Shown here in pieces: positions 1 through 11,735 of a stretch of 64,000 bases of DNA. Within the stretch, counting starts at the first letter, position 1; every line of letters starts with the position of its first letter. The DNA comes from Cyclina sinensis (lineage: Eukaryota; Mollusca; Bivalvia; Venerida; Veneridae), in assembly GCA_012932295.1 (NCBI GenBank), contig JAAONU010000011.1, positions 46,254,352-46,318,351 on the forward strand, in the 5' to 3' direction. The notes beneath the pieces are model-generated. The model saw only the letters and a program-made list of their open reading frames with translations, was not told the origin of the DNA and did not search any database. The position numbers and the translations under genes were made by a program.

Positions 1-644
1 GTCTGGTCAGCTTGAAGGTCTTGTCCAAAGGGTTGTTGTGTCCAAGCATAAAGAGAATCCACCTATTAATAATAAAGTTATGGCCAATTTTAGCAAAATT
101 CAATATTTTGACCTTGAATATGAAGGTCATTTATGAGTCAAGGTCAAGTTTAGTCTGGTCAGCTTGAAGGTCTTGTCCAAAGGGTTGTTGTGTCCAAGCA
201 TAAAGAGAATCCACCTATTAATAATAAAGTTATGGCCAATTTTAGCAAAATTCAATATTTTGACCTTGAATATGAAGGTCATTTATGAGTCAAGGTCAAG
301 TTTAGTCTGGTCAGCTTGAAGGTCTTCTCCAAAGGGTTGTTGTGTCCAAGAATTAAGAGAAACCACCTACTAATAATAAAGTTATGGCCAATTTTAGCAA
401 AATTCAATATTTTGACCTTGAATATGAAGGTCATTTAAGAGTCAAGGTCAAGTTTAGTCTGGTCATCTTGAAGGTCTTGTCCAAAGGGTTGTTGTGTCCA
501 AGTATGAAGATATTCCATCAAGGAATAAAAAAATTATGATCAATGTTAAAGTTTTCGGATGGGAACGGCAACGGCAACGGCAATGGCAACGACACCATGA
601 CTATGACAATAACTCGATTTTTTTTTCAAAAAAAGTCGAGCTAA
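1..644. mobile_element. Helentron-like element, large family, right-hand part with 152-bp repeats
   Basis: The window opens inside this copy. Units beginning gtctggtcagcttgaagg start at 1, 153, 305 and 457, an exact 152-bp spacing. Each unit has gttatggccaattttagc and several AAGGTCA motifs. The unique tail (531-644) holds an imperfect ACGGCA run and finishes in a hairpin of CTCGA plus T-run against A-run plus TCGAG, ending CTAA. The junction AAAAAAA|TTATGATC at 533/534 is the empty counterpart of the element inserted at 10349-11782. Confidence 0.8.
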
Positions 645-1811
645 TAAAGCTATTACTAAAGACCTTAATTTATACTATAAGGTCCTAAAATTGGAAATCA
701 GAAACTTCGAATTGAAAAACTGTTTGGTTTTGTGTCATCCGTAAACAAAGCTTGTTACCAAGTGGTGTTTTGGTTTAGCATTATCTGACAGTGATACCTG
801 ATGTAGTCGTTATTTCTTAAGGCATACTGTCGTCACACACTGGAAAGTTACGTGATTAAGTTTTTTTTTCATACCATTTTCAAAGACATGCTTAAGATAG
901 ATTAATTTTAACAAGGTGCTGTTTAAAATTCTTACTTTCATTTTCCTTGCTCTCAGCACACTCTGTAAATCATGTTTTTTAATCACACTGGGAGTAAAAT
1001 GTTGGTGTAAATATTACTCTCTGCATAAGCCGGATAAATTTGGTGTTAAAGGGTTGACCCATTTTAAGGAATTTTTGTTTTATTATTGTCAAACAGTAAC
1101 AACTTGGAAAAAAGACATTGTCTATCAAAATTTTTCTCAATGTCTCTTTGACAAGTCTGATTAGTTGGACTACCTAAACATTTACATATTAGAAAAAACT
1201 GAGAATACATTTTTGCAACCTTACAATCTCACTTTCAATGATGAAGTGTTGTTTACTCTTTTCAGGATAAAATTTCAGTCCATATTAGACCCAGATAAAA
1301 ACCAACCCTAAAAATAGACTGTTTTTGCAAATCTGGTGCAATCCCAATTTTGCTATAATTACATGTTTTTCTTTTTACTTACTGAAACTCATGATTACAT
1401 CGGTAATGCTATTTCAGCAAGAATTAACCATTTCACTAGTAAATTACTGTGATTATTATCAAATTACAATGGAGGAGTAATTGCATGCTAAAGTGAAACA
1501 CTTGGAGAAGAAATCAACACTTTTAGGATAAGATAAATCTGTACACACATGCCTATGTTGAAAAATTTGCATATAAATAAGGAATTTCTATTCTATGTTG
1601 CTGAAGGGAAGGAATGCTTTCGTCTTCTGTGAAGTCATTAAGAGACTTCCTCCCATCTATTCCCCAGTACATACTGTTCTATCTTAATGAAGAATTCCAA
1701 ATTTGATTCATTCCTATTGAGGTCATGACATGATAGTATATGTGTTGCTTGACTCTAAATACTTCCTTAATAAGACAACCAAGCAAATATGCATTTTCCT
1801 GGCAAACTGAA

Positions 1812-2345
1812 CAACAGCACCGCTGGGCAGAGAATTATATGCCTGAAGGGTGTTTTTCTAAGTATGATGCATTTGTGATATAAGGGAGAAAACCTTAGGC
1901 TTTAAAATTAAATTATTAGCTTTAAATTTTGAATTTTTTACATTTGGCCTACTGAACCCAAAAATCATAAGGGGACATTCACTCAATGTGTGCAACCATA
2001 ATATGAACTTTGAAGTCTCTATGAAAAATGGTTGTCAAGTTACAGAGTGTAAATGATTCTAAACATTTAGGTCACTGTGTCCTCGACCTTTGACATACTG
2101 ATCCCAAAATGTCATCTCCTCAATGTGTGCAATCACGATATAAAGTTTGAAGTCTCTATAACAAATGATTGTCAAGTGACATGGTGGAAATGGTTTTCAA
2201 TGTTAAGGTCACTGTGACCTTGACCTTTGACCTACTGACCCCATAGGGGTCATTCACTCAGTGTGTGCACTCACTACTTAAATTTTTAAGTCTCTAAAAC
2301 AAATGGTTGTCGAGTAACAGAGTCATGCCCTTGTATTTATCTATT
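1812..2345. mobile_element. Helentron-like element of the 'CCGCTGGGC' family, truncated copy
   Basis: The start (aacagcaccgctgggcagag then ttatatgcctgaaggg) matches the left end of the complete copy at 16555-17160. The body repeats a unit containing gtcactgtgaccttgacctttgac and ggggtcattcactcaatgtg, about 150-160 bp each. The right-hand hairpin end (gccc...gggcatataa) is absent, so this copy has lost its right end. Confidence 0.7.
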
Positions 2346-3149
2346 GCCTTAATGGGGTCTAATGTGTCCGACCTATAAAGTGATGAAAAAGTCAATCATA
2401 ATTGTCCAATTTTCTAACATTAATTGTAATGATTAAACACATCTGTTAGTGTAACTGATAAATATGATATCTTTTTAGATAAATATTTCATGTAGATTAG
2501 ATTTCTCATAAAATGACCCCTGTACCCAATTTTATTGCACAGTCTGACAGAGGTGATTGTCCCTAATCAACTGTCTTGCCAATTTCCACAACTTACACAA
2601 CTTGTCTGGAAGCTTTTGTCACTATATTGGACATCAGTGGCCCAACATTGCTCTCTAACACTGCAATCTTGTCAAGAACAAGTGCACAATTATTCAACAT
2701 GCCATATTTCATGGTCAGATCCCTTAAGGTAACCTGTCAGACTAAAAACACTGAATTTTTGCCTTGTTTTTCTACTTTTATATCATGTTGGCAATGTTGC
2801 AAAAGCAAGAGCTATTTCAGCTATTGCTCAGTTTTTGCTTTTACATGCTAAACACTTTATCACCAAGAGAATAATTTTCCTTGAGAACTAAAGTAAGAGA
2901 TAGGAGTACCAAAATCTCCAAAGAAATCAAATGACAAGTCTTCTAGTATGGCTGTTGTAAACTTTTGTCACATTACCAGCCACCCTGGGACCTGGGAGTT
3001 TATATATTATGAAGAGAAGAAAATGGGCAAGCTGAGAGTTTCTGAGAAAAATAATGAAGCAAATTCTTAAGAGCAAAATGGATGTCAGTTTGAGGTCTTC
3101 AAACCACCACTGGGAGCATAAATTCCAAGCAATCCTTTCAAAGGTCTTA

Positions 3150-3300
3150 TCACTATTATTATTAGTAGTAGCAGTAGCAGTGGTGGCAAAAGTGATAGTT
3201 ATTGTAGCAGTAATACCAGTAGTAGTTGAAGTAGGAGTTATAGATGTTAATGCAGTAGAAGTAGTCAAAGTAGAAGCAGTAACAGTTGTAGCAGACCAGC
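3150..3300. repeat. Degenerate trinucleotide (AGT/AGC) microsatellite
   Basis: A run of agtagtagcagtagcagtgg-type triplets, interrupted often. It creates artefactual frames rich in Val on one strand and Thr on the other; neither is a protein. Confidence 0.8.
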
Positions 3301-3306
3301 ATGAGG

Positions 3307-4385
3307 AGGAGCATAATCAACAACCATGAGTTTCTGACTACACTGTATGGAGAGGAGCAGAATCAACAACCATGAGTTTCTGACTATACTGTATGGAGAG
3401 GAGCAGAATCAACAACCATGAGTTTCCGACTATACTGTATGGTGAGAAGCAGAATCAAAAACCATGAGTTTCTGACTATACTGTATGGAGAGGAGCAGAA
3501 TCAACAACCATGAGTTTCTGACTACACTGTATGGGGAGGAGCAGAATCAACAACCATGAGTTTCTGACTACACTGTATGGGGAGGAGCAGAATCAACAAC
3601 AATGAGTTTCTGACTACACTGTATGGAGAGGAGCAGAATCAACAACCATGAGTTTCTGACTATACTGTATGGAGAGGAGCAGAATCAACAACCATGAGTT
3701 TCTGACTTTACTGTATGGAGAGGAGCAGAATCAACAACCACAAGTTTCTGACTACACTGTATGGAGAGGAGCAGAATCAAAAACCATGAGTTTCTGACTA
3801 TACTGTATGGAGAGGAGCAGAATCAACAACCACAAGTTTCTGACTACACTGTATGGAGAGGAGCAGAATCAACAACCATGAGTTTCTGACTACACTGTAT
3901 GGGGAGGAGCAGAATCAACAACAATGAGTTTCTGACTACACTGTATGGAGAGGAGCAGAATCAACAACCATGAGTTACTGACTATACTGTATGGAGAGGA
4001 GCAGAATCAACAACCATGAGTTTCTGACTATACTGTATGGAGAGGAGAAGAATCAACACTTATGAGTTTCTGACTACACTGTATGGAGAGGAGCAGAATC
4101 AACAACCATGAGTTTCTGACTATACTGTATGGTGAGGAGCAGAATCAACAACCATGCGTTTCTGACTATACTGTATGGAGAGGAGCAGAATCAACAACCA
4201 CAAGTTTCTGACTACACTGTATGGAGAGGAGCAGAATCAACAACCATGAGTTTCTTCCTATACCGTATGGAGAGGAGCAGAATCAACAACCATGAGTTTC
4301 TGACTATACTGTATGGGGAGGAGCAGAATCAACAACCATGAATTTCTGACTATATTGTATGGAGGGGAGCAGAATCCACACTCAT
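3307..4385. repeat. 46-bp minisatellite, about 23 copies
   Basis: The unit runs agaatcaacaaccatgagtt then tctgactacactgtatggagaggagc, 46 bp. Copies differ by single-base changes such as tacact/tatact and ccatgag/ccacaag, and the last two are more diverged (tccacactcatcgg). Because 46 is not a multiple of three, frames rotate between copies and no protein is encoded. It follows directly on the trinucleotide run. Confidence 0.92.
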
Positions 4386-4593
4386 CGGTTTGCGACTTTT
4401 GTATAAAGAAATCATCAACTGTAGGTTTCAAACTAAAGTGTAGAGAAGTAGAGAATAAACATCCATGGGTTTCACTCAATATAGTGTTTAGATAAAGTGA
4501 AACAAACTCATTCCTTATTTAACTGCCATTTTTACAAGAGTTTATTAGACATCAAGAAGCTTGCTTGTCTATGCATGAAATACTTCATTCAAC

Positions 4594-4796
4594 CTTTAGC
4601 TTGCTAAATTTCTAAAATGGATTTGTCCATCTTTCACTATGGGCAGTACCATTTACCATTTATAGGGGTATAAGTTGTAAAAATACTGACTGAACAGTGA
4701 ACAGCGCAGATCATGATCAGACTGCACAGATGTGGCTGATCATGGTCTGCACTGGTCACAAAGGCAAACACTATTGCCACCAGCAGGATAAAGGCT
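4594..4796. mobile_element. Foldback MITE, older copy of the 57279-57483 family
   Basis: The left end acctttagcttgctaaattt and the right end gccaccagcaggataaagg are the two ends seen in the younger copy. The centre has an inverted arrangement around atcatgatcagactgcacag and tggctgatcatggtctgc. The flanking TTAA sites have decayed (ttca on the left, ctta on the right). Family resemblance is by eye only. Confidence 0.6.
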
Positions 4797-6249
4797 TATC
4801 AAAAGCCAGTATTATGATGAATTTTCCTTAAACAAAGTACCAGGTTATTTTCTAAAAAATTAAAACTACTAGTAAACAACACACAACCATTTATAGATTT
4901 AAGTGATAATGCTGAAAGTCTTTAGTAAACAGATCCTGTCACACATATCCCACAATGAATTAGCAAGTTTGTTTTCATCAGTGACCTCAGTTACCTCAAG
5001 GTAAACAACTTAAATTAGATTTTCTACACAGCAAGATACTAAGGTTTTTCTACTCACTTTTTGTTGTTGATGTTTTTCCTTCTTATTAATGAATCTTTCG
5101 CTTATTTTGTTATTTTTTCCACAAGTTACATAATAAGAAAAGGACAAAATATAAGGAGTGTAGAAATGACTCAGGCTCCCTCAAGCGCACTATCGGTATG
5201 TTTGATTCAGAAGTAAGATACCAAGTACATATAAGACAAAGTTTTGATGCAAGCATCAAAGTTCCCTTCAAATGATATTTCAGTTGGTCGCATGACAGAA
5301 ATGTTAATTGTATATTATCAAACATTTTTGGTATACAGTTATCTGTCAACAATAAATATATGCATATGTCTCTCAGTAATATTTTTAAAGAATGAAAAAA
5401 AAAAACAACAACAATAGCAAATAACATTATAAGTTCTCCAATTTGTATTTTATTATTTTGTTTGTTTTTTGTACCTTGAAAGCAACTTTAAATCAAAATA
5501 CTTTACTTTCTGAGTATTCTTTCTCACCGATAAAGTTATACTGAAGTAACATGGCTTTAGCACTACTATCACAAGGAAATTCCTTGAATTGATATCCCCC
5601 ACCAAGTAATACAAATCACTGGAATTAACTGGTCAGTATTATGTACATTTCACACAGATCTTTGACCTTGGAATCTGAGTGAGAAATCAGTTTGGTATCT
5701 ATTTCTATACTGAAACAATGCCCATATAAATTGAGCTGTGCCAAGCAGAAATAGCTCTTATTGTAAATGACGTTGTTTTGAAGGAAATGATGTCAAAACA
5801 TTATTATGATGTTGTGTAATGCCATTGTGTCATTTTTTAAAAGTACATTACTCAGAATTACAATTTTCTATTCTTAGTGTAGTATATACGAGGCCTCAAT
5901 TTATGCTAATTATCAAATTCACTGAATTCAATAATAATAGACCGCGAATGAACATAATATATTTACTCTGATTTATTTGGCAACAACAGTGAAAATAAAG
6001 AACAACTGTATTGGGCTGAAAGAAATGAAGAAAATTACCCCTCACCTAAAAAGAAGTTTTCTATTAAAAAGGACTTAAACAAAACATCTTCTATGTTCAC
6101 ACAAATAATCATGAAAGGTAAATCATTAATAATTTAATACGATGTTAATGTTTCTGCTGTAACAAAGTCCAAAAGAATTTGCTTACCTATTATTTCTAAT
6201 TTGATTTTCATTTTTCATTCATTTTCAAAAAAGCAGCGAAACTACAGCA

Positions 6250-6720
6250 ATTTTTCTGTCTAAAAATGTGGTTTTTAGAAGTAACATAGGTCCATAACAT
6301 TCATGCCAAGTTTCATTAAAATCTAACTGACCAGTTCTAAGATATGGATCTGGACAGAAATTTTCCTGTACAAGCTGTCTACTTGAAAATAACAAAGCAA
6401 AAAGGCCATAACTCTACAATGCAAAAGTTGATTGTAATGGTATTTCACATGCATCATTTCCTTATTTATATAAACATTCGAGCCAAGTTTCATTACAATC
6501 ATTACTATCAGTTCTAAGATAAATATCCGGATGGAAGAATGGATCCCTTAAAAATGTCTACTTTTAAGTTACAAACACATAACTCAGTAACACACAAGTG
6601 GATTTTGATAGCGTTTGATGTGCATCATTTTCTTCCCAATATATACATTCACATCAAGTTTCATTACAATTTAACCAACCAGTTCTAAGATGTGGATCTG
6701 GACAGATGGACAACACCATT
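6250..6720. repeat. About three diverged ~165-bp tandem units
   Basis: Units share gccaagtttcattacaatc, accagttctaagatatggat and ctggacaga, plus a preceding gtgcatcattttctt block. This looks like the tandem core of an old Helentron-like element; neither end could be placed. Confidence 0.6.
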
Positions 6721-7861
6721 TCAGTATCCCCCCTTCTGATTTCATTGGCATGGGAACATGGGCACGACTAAAATCTTTCATCATTAATGATTTTATTCCT
6801 TCTCATTATTTTCCTCCTGTAACAGTAACCATATTATACACACAACAGAAGAACACTTTCGGTTGGAAAGAATAAAACTGAAAATATGAAAATATAAAAT
6901 GACCGGTTCATTGATACTAATTATTAATCTCAGTGTTCAACTGACAACTGTTAACAAAAGGTTTTGAAACCTGTAAGATAATTATATCAAATTATCTTGA
7001 GACAATAAAACACAAATGATATATATACAAGTTGAAGATTTGGCAGTAAATCATTGTGAGTTAATAAGAAAGACAGAAAGAACATTAGGTAATCTTCAAG
7101 TTCATCACGCTCTTAATTCACTTGACTTTCTAACAAAGTCTGATCTACCTGGCATCTAAAATGGCATAATATATTATTGGAGATTGTGAAAGGGTGTGTT
7201 TTGATATTAGGTAACTTAATCTTAACAGATACAAATCATGTTTTAATCTTTGATCCAAGGGCCATAATTTTCATTATACCAAGAAACAGGATCAAGAATA
7301 GGTGATATGATATTGTATCATAATTTACTCAGATAAACAACTAACAACTAAATCTAAGAATGGAGTAAAGATACGGAATCTGGAATCCGGATATAAATGA
7401 AATACAATGTTGATAAAGTATAACTAGGAGATCTCTGCTATTTACTAACCAGTGATATACTGCATTATGTATTTCAATGATCCATTCTCTATATATAGGA
7501 TCTGACATGAGTTTTCCTTTATATTTAAATTTTTATTCAACAAGGTCAGGAAAATGTTTCTAAGCAGTGACTAGAATCTTTTTTTTTAATTATGTAAACA
7601 TTAGAGGTTTCTCTATATATAAGTTTTGGTTTTTCATTTGGAGGTGAGGTGGGGTGGGGTACAGATTTTGAAATACTGACAGAAACAAAACAAGAGCCAC
7701 CGCAAGCGGGGGCCACGCTCGACTTTTTTCTATTTCCAAAGGCAAACACATCAGAGGAAGCACATTGTGGTGAAGGGATTTCAAATGAAACATCATTTGG
7801 ATATAGTTATACATAACAAAGTTATGGCCAATTTTAGCAACATTCAGAAATTTGACCTTAA

Positions 7862-8292
7862 AGCGACTGACTCACAAAATTTTGCTGAAATTTTTTATTG
7901 TTTAAAATTTAAGAGGATTTAATATACTATTGAAAAAATATAATATTAATCTTCTATACACCATGAAAAATGAAAAAAAAAGTTTTGACCTATCCAGGAT
8001 TCGAACCCACGACCTTTCGGTCAGTAAAATACAGAGCGACGACTTAGTCCACTGAGCCACGGCATCTAGTTATTAGATTACCTCAAAATTAATGTTATAA
8101 CTAAAGTATCTACCCCGTGACTAACGGGGTAAATTTTTTACTGATAAAAGTGTGTAAAACTTTATATTTTGATGTTTTTCTTTCACAAAAACTGAGTCAG
8201 TAACTTAGTTTAGATATCTTCTTCACGATTACAGCAAGAATTTCAAGATGTATAAACATTTTCTTTTTATCATCGTCTGTGAGTCAGTCGCT
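7862..8292 (-). mobile_element. TTAA-flanked 431-bp MITE with a tRNA-like core
   Basis: The ends are perfect inverted repeats AGCGACTGACTCACA / TGTGAGTCAGTCGCT, each flanked by TTAA (7858-7861 and 8293-8296). The homologous uninterrupted sequence at 32673-32676 has a single TTAA, so this is a filled/empty-site pair. TTAA duplication is the signature of piggyBac-type transposition. There is no transposase inside. A tRNA-like segment lies at 8066-7993 on the minus strand. Confidence 0.88.
7993..8066 (-). ncRNA. tRNA-like sequence inside the TTAA element (not a functional tRNA)
   Basis: On the minus strand it reads GATGCCGTGGCTCAGTGG, a good box A (TGGCTCAGTGG), and ends with GTGGGTTCGAATCC, a perfect box B. 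The spacing and 74-nt length are tRNA-like, but the 3' side does not pair with the 5' acceptor strand and the T stem is broken. It is best read as a pol III promoter-bearing tRNA relic, not a host tRNA gene. Confidence 0.6.
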
Positions 8293-8652
8293 TTAAAGGT
8301 CAAGGTCAAGTTCAGTTTAACCTTCTCTGGAGGTATTGTCTAAAAAGTAGTTATGTCCAAGCATGAAGACACTACATCCATTAACAACAAAGATATAGCT
8401 AAGTTAAGTAATGTCAAAGTCATTTAAAGGTCAAGGTAATGCTTGAATTGTTTAACACGTTTCTTTTATTCTCAGTGTTGTTTTGTCCCTGTGTAGATCA
8501 AATCCGTCCATAAAACCAGAAGTTTGGCTATTTTAGCAAAATGCAATAATTAGAAATTTGACTGTAAAGGTCATTTAAAGGTTAAGGTCATACTTGAATA
8601 ATTTAACTTGTAGGTTTTGTCATAAGCCTTGTTTTGTCCAAGTATTAATAAA

Positions 8653-9690
8653 CAAGAGGGCCAATGGCCCTAAAGCACTAACCTGGGTTCAAAGATGAAA
8701 GAAATTTTTATGAATGTAATGCTGCATATCACAGAAATGGACCAATGCAATTTCACTGCCATAGCTCCAAAAACAAAAAGGAGGTCAGTAGGTCAAAATA
8801 TAGGTCATGAGATGACATTTTTGAAATCCGAACGAAAAGCTGTACACACAGTCCAAATTTCATTGCCGTAGCTTTAAAAGAAAAAAGTAGGTCAGTACTT
8901 TAAAAATATAGGTCATGCTATGACGTTTTATGAAATCTGAACAAAAACTGTATACATGGTCCAAATTTCACTGCCATAGCTCCAAAAACAAAAAAATAGG
9001 TCAGTAGGTCAAAAATATAGGTCATGCGATGACTTTTTTGAAATCGGAACGAAAAACTGTGCACATGGTCCAATTTTCATTGCTGTAGCTAAAAAACAAA
9101 AAAGTAGGTCAGAAGGTCAAAAATATAGGTCATGCTATGACGTTTTTGAAATTGAAACAAAAAACTGTGTACATGGTCCAAATTTCATTGCCATAGCTCC
9201 AGTAACAAAAAGTAGGTCAGTAGGTCAAAAAAATAGGTCATGTGATGACGTTTTTAAATTCGAAACGAAAAACTGTGCACACGGTCCGAATTTCATTGCT
9301 GTAGCTAAAAAACAAAAAAGTAGGTCAGTAGGTCAAAAATATAAGTAATGCCATGACGTTTTTGAATTTGAAACGAAAAACTGTGCACACGGTCCAAATT
9401 TCATTGCCAAAGCAACAAAAACAAAAAGTAGGTCAGTAGGTCAAAAATATAGGTCATGCTATGACGTTTTTGAAATGGGAAGAAAAAACTGTATACAAGG
9501 TCCAAATTTCATTGCCAAAGCAACAAAAACAAAAAGTAGGTCAGTAGGTCAAAAATATAGGTCATGCGATGACATTTTTTAAATTGAAATAAAAAACTTC
9601 TCACAGTCCAAATTTCATTGCTGTAGCTCAAAACCAGAAAGTAGGTCAAAAATATAGGTCATGTGATGACATTTTTGAAATCGAAACGAA
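8653..9690. mobile_element. AGGGCC-hairpin Helentron-like element with ~108-bp tandem core, nested
   Basis: It starts caagagggccaatggccc, the left end of the family complete at 59397-60059. The core has about eight ~108-bp copies containing ggtccaaatttcattgcc, aaaagtaggtcagtaggtca and ataggtcatgctatgacg. The right end (gctcaggtgagctaa) is missing and the array runs back into the host element near 9690. Confidence 0.75.
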
Positions 9691-10439
9691 AAAGTGTTGT
9701 TTTGTCTAAGTCTGATTCAAGTCCAACCATAAATTACATAATTATGGCCAGTTTTAACAAAATTCAATGATTTGACCTTGACTTTCAAGGTCATTTAAAG
9801 GTCAAGGTCAAACTTGAAATAATCATAATATCGGAATTGTCACAACTGTTGTTTAGTCCAAGTTTGAATTAAATCTATAAATAAATGAGAAAGTTATGAC
9901 AATTTAAGCAAAATTCAATCATCTGACCTTGACGGTCAAGGTAATTTTAAGGTCATGGTCAAATCTGAGTTATTCAACATGTCGGTTTTGTCATAAGTGT
10001 TGTTTTGTCCATATATAAATCAAATCCAACCATAAATACTTATGTTATGGTCAATTTTAGCAAAATTCAATAATTTGACCTTTAAGGTGAAGGTCATTTA
10101 TGAGTCAAGGTCAAGTTTAGTCTGGTCAGCTTGAAGGTCTTGTCCAAAGGGTTGTTGTGTCAAAGCATAAAGAGAATCCACCTATTAATAATAAAGTTAT
10201 GGCCAATTTTAGCAAAATTCAATGTTTTGACCTTGAATATGAAGGTCATTTAAGAGTCAAGGTCAAGTTTAGTCTGGTCATCTTGAAGGTCTTGTCCAAA
10301 GGGTTGTTGTGTCCAAGTATAAAGATAATCCATCAAGGAATAAAAAAACTAGAAATGGGTTTTTGATTGAACAAAAACATATGTCTCCCCCCAGCCAGTT
10401 GCTGCAGGTAGTATTGAGTCAGATGATTGTAAAATTTGA

Positions 10440-11690
10440 CATTTAACCTCCAAGTGTGACCTTGACCTTGAGACACCGCACCCACAAAGTGGGTTCTGCA
10501 TGTCACCTTGATGAGGTGAACATCTGACCCAAGTTTCATAAAAATCCTTCAAGGGCTACTGAAGATATAGAGCGGACACGATTTTGTGGCATTTGACATT
10601 TAACCTCCAAGTGTGACCTTGACCTTGAGACACCACACCCGCAAAGTGGGTTCTGCATGTCGCCTTGATGAGGTGAACATCTGACCCAAGTTTCATAAAA
10701 ATCCTTCAAGGGCTTTTGAAGATACAGAGCGGACACAATTTTGTGGCATTTGACATTTAACCTCCAAGTGTGACCTTGACCTTGAGACACCACACCCGCA
10801 AAGTGGGTTCTGCATGTCGCCTTGATGAGGTGAACATCTGACCCAAGTTTCATAAAAATCCTTCAAGGGCTTTTGAAGATACAGAGCGGACACAATTTTG
10901 TGGCATTTGACATTTAACCTCCAAGTGTGACCTTGACCTTGAGACACCACACCCACAAAGTGGGTTCTGCACGTCGCCTTGATGAGGTGAACATCTGACC
11001 CAAGTTTCATAAAAATCCTTCAAGGGCTTTGGAAGATACAGAGCGGACACGATTTTGTGGCATTTGACATTTAACCTCCAAGTGTGACCTTGCCCTTGAG
11101 ACACCACACTTGCAAAGTGGGTTCTGCACGTCGCCTTGATGAGGTGAACATCTGACCCAAGTTTCATAAAAATCCTTCAAGGGCTTTTGAAGATACAGAG
11201 CGGACACAATTTTGTGGCATTTGACATTTAACCTCCAAGTGTGACCTTGACCTTGAGACACCACACCCACAAAGTGGGTTCTGCACGTCGCCTTGATGAG
11301 GTGAACATCTGACCCAAGTTTCATAAAAATCCTTCAAGGGCTTTGGAAGATACAGAGCGGACACGATTTTGTGGCATTTGACATTTAACCTCCAAGTGTG
11401 ACCTTGCCCTTGAGACACCACACTTGCAAAGTGGGTTCTGCACGTCGCCTTGATGAGGTGAACATCTGACCCAAGTTTCATAAAAATCCTTCAAGGGCTT
11501 TGGAAGATACAGAGCGGACACGATTTTGTGGCATTTGACATTTAACCTCCAAGTGTGACCTTGCCCTTGAGACACCACACTTGCAAAGTGGGTTCTGCAC
11601 GTCGCCTTGATGAGGTGAACATCTGACCCAAGTTTCATAAAAATCCTTCAAGGGCTTTGGAAGATACAGAGCGGACAAGATTTTGTGACG
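10440..11690. repeat. 157-bp tandem array, eight copies
   Basis: The spacing is exactly 157 bp. Each unit carries catttgacatttaacctcc, GTGACCTTGACCTTGAGAC and gggttctgcatgtcgccttg. Copies 5, 7 and 8 carry variants (TTGCCCTTGAG, cttgcaaagtg, tttggaagat), giving a two-unit pattern. Overlapping minus-strand 105-codon frames at every unit arise only because successive unit boundaries happen to stay open; they are not genes. Confidence 0.95.
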
Positions 11691-11735
11691 GACAGACAGA
11701 CAGACGGACGGACGGACGGACAGACGGACGGACAA
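11690..11735. repeat. (ACGG/ACAG)n tetranucleotide microsatellite
   Basis: A run of gacagacagacggacggacg beside the 157-bp array and before the terminal hairpin, the position such runs occupy in pearl-type elements. Confidence 0.9.

Noticed and set aside
2927..3329. Val-rich and Thr-rich frames on opposite strands
   Set aside because: Both are translations of a degenerate trinucleotide microsatellite.
3307..4385. CRISPR-like regular array
   Set aside because: There are no unique spacers; whole units are tandem, and the genome is animal.
4129..4495. Repetitive frames over the 46-bp minisatellite
   Set aside because: The period is not a multiple of three, so frames rotate; no protein.
7993..8066. 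Functional tRNA gene
   Set aside because: Box A and B are good, but the acceptor and T stems do not pair, and the segment is internal to a transposable element with related copies.
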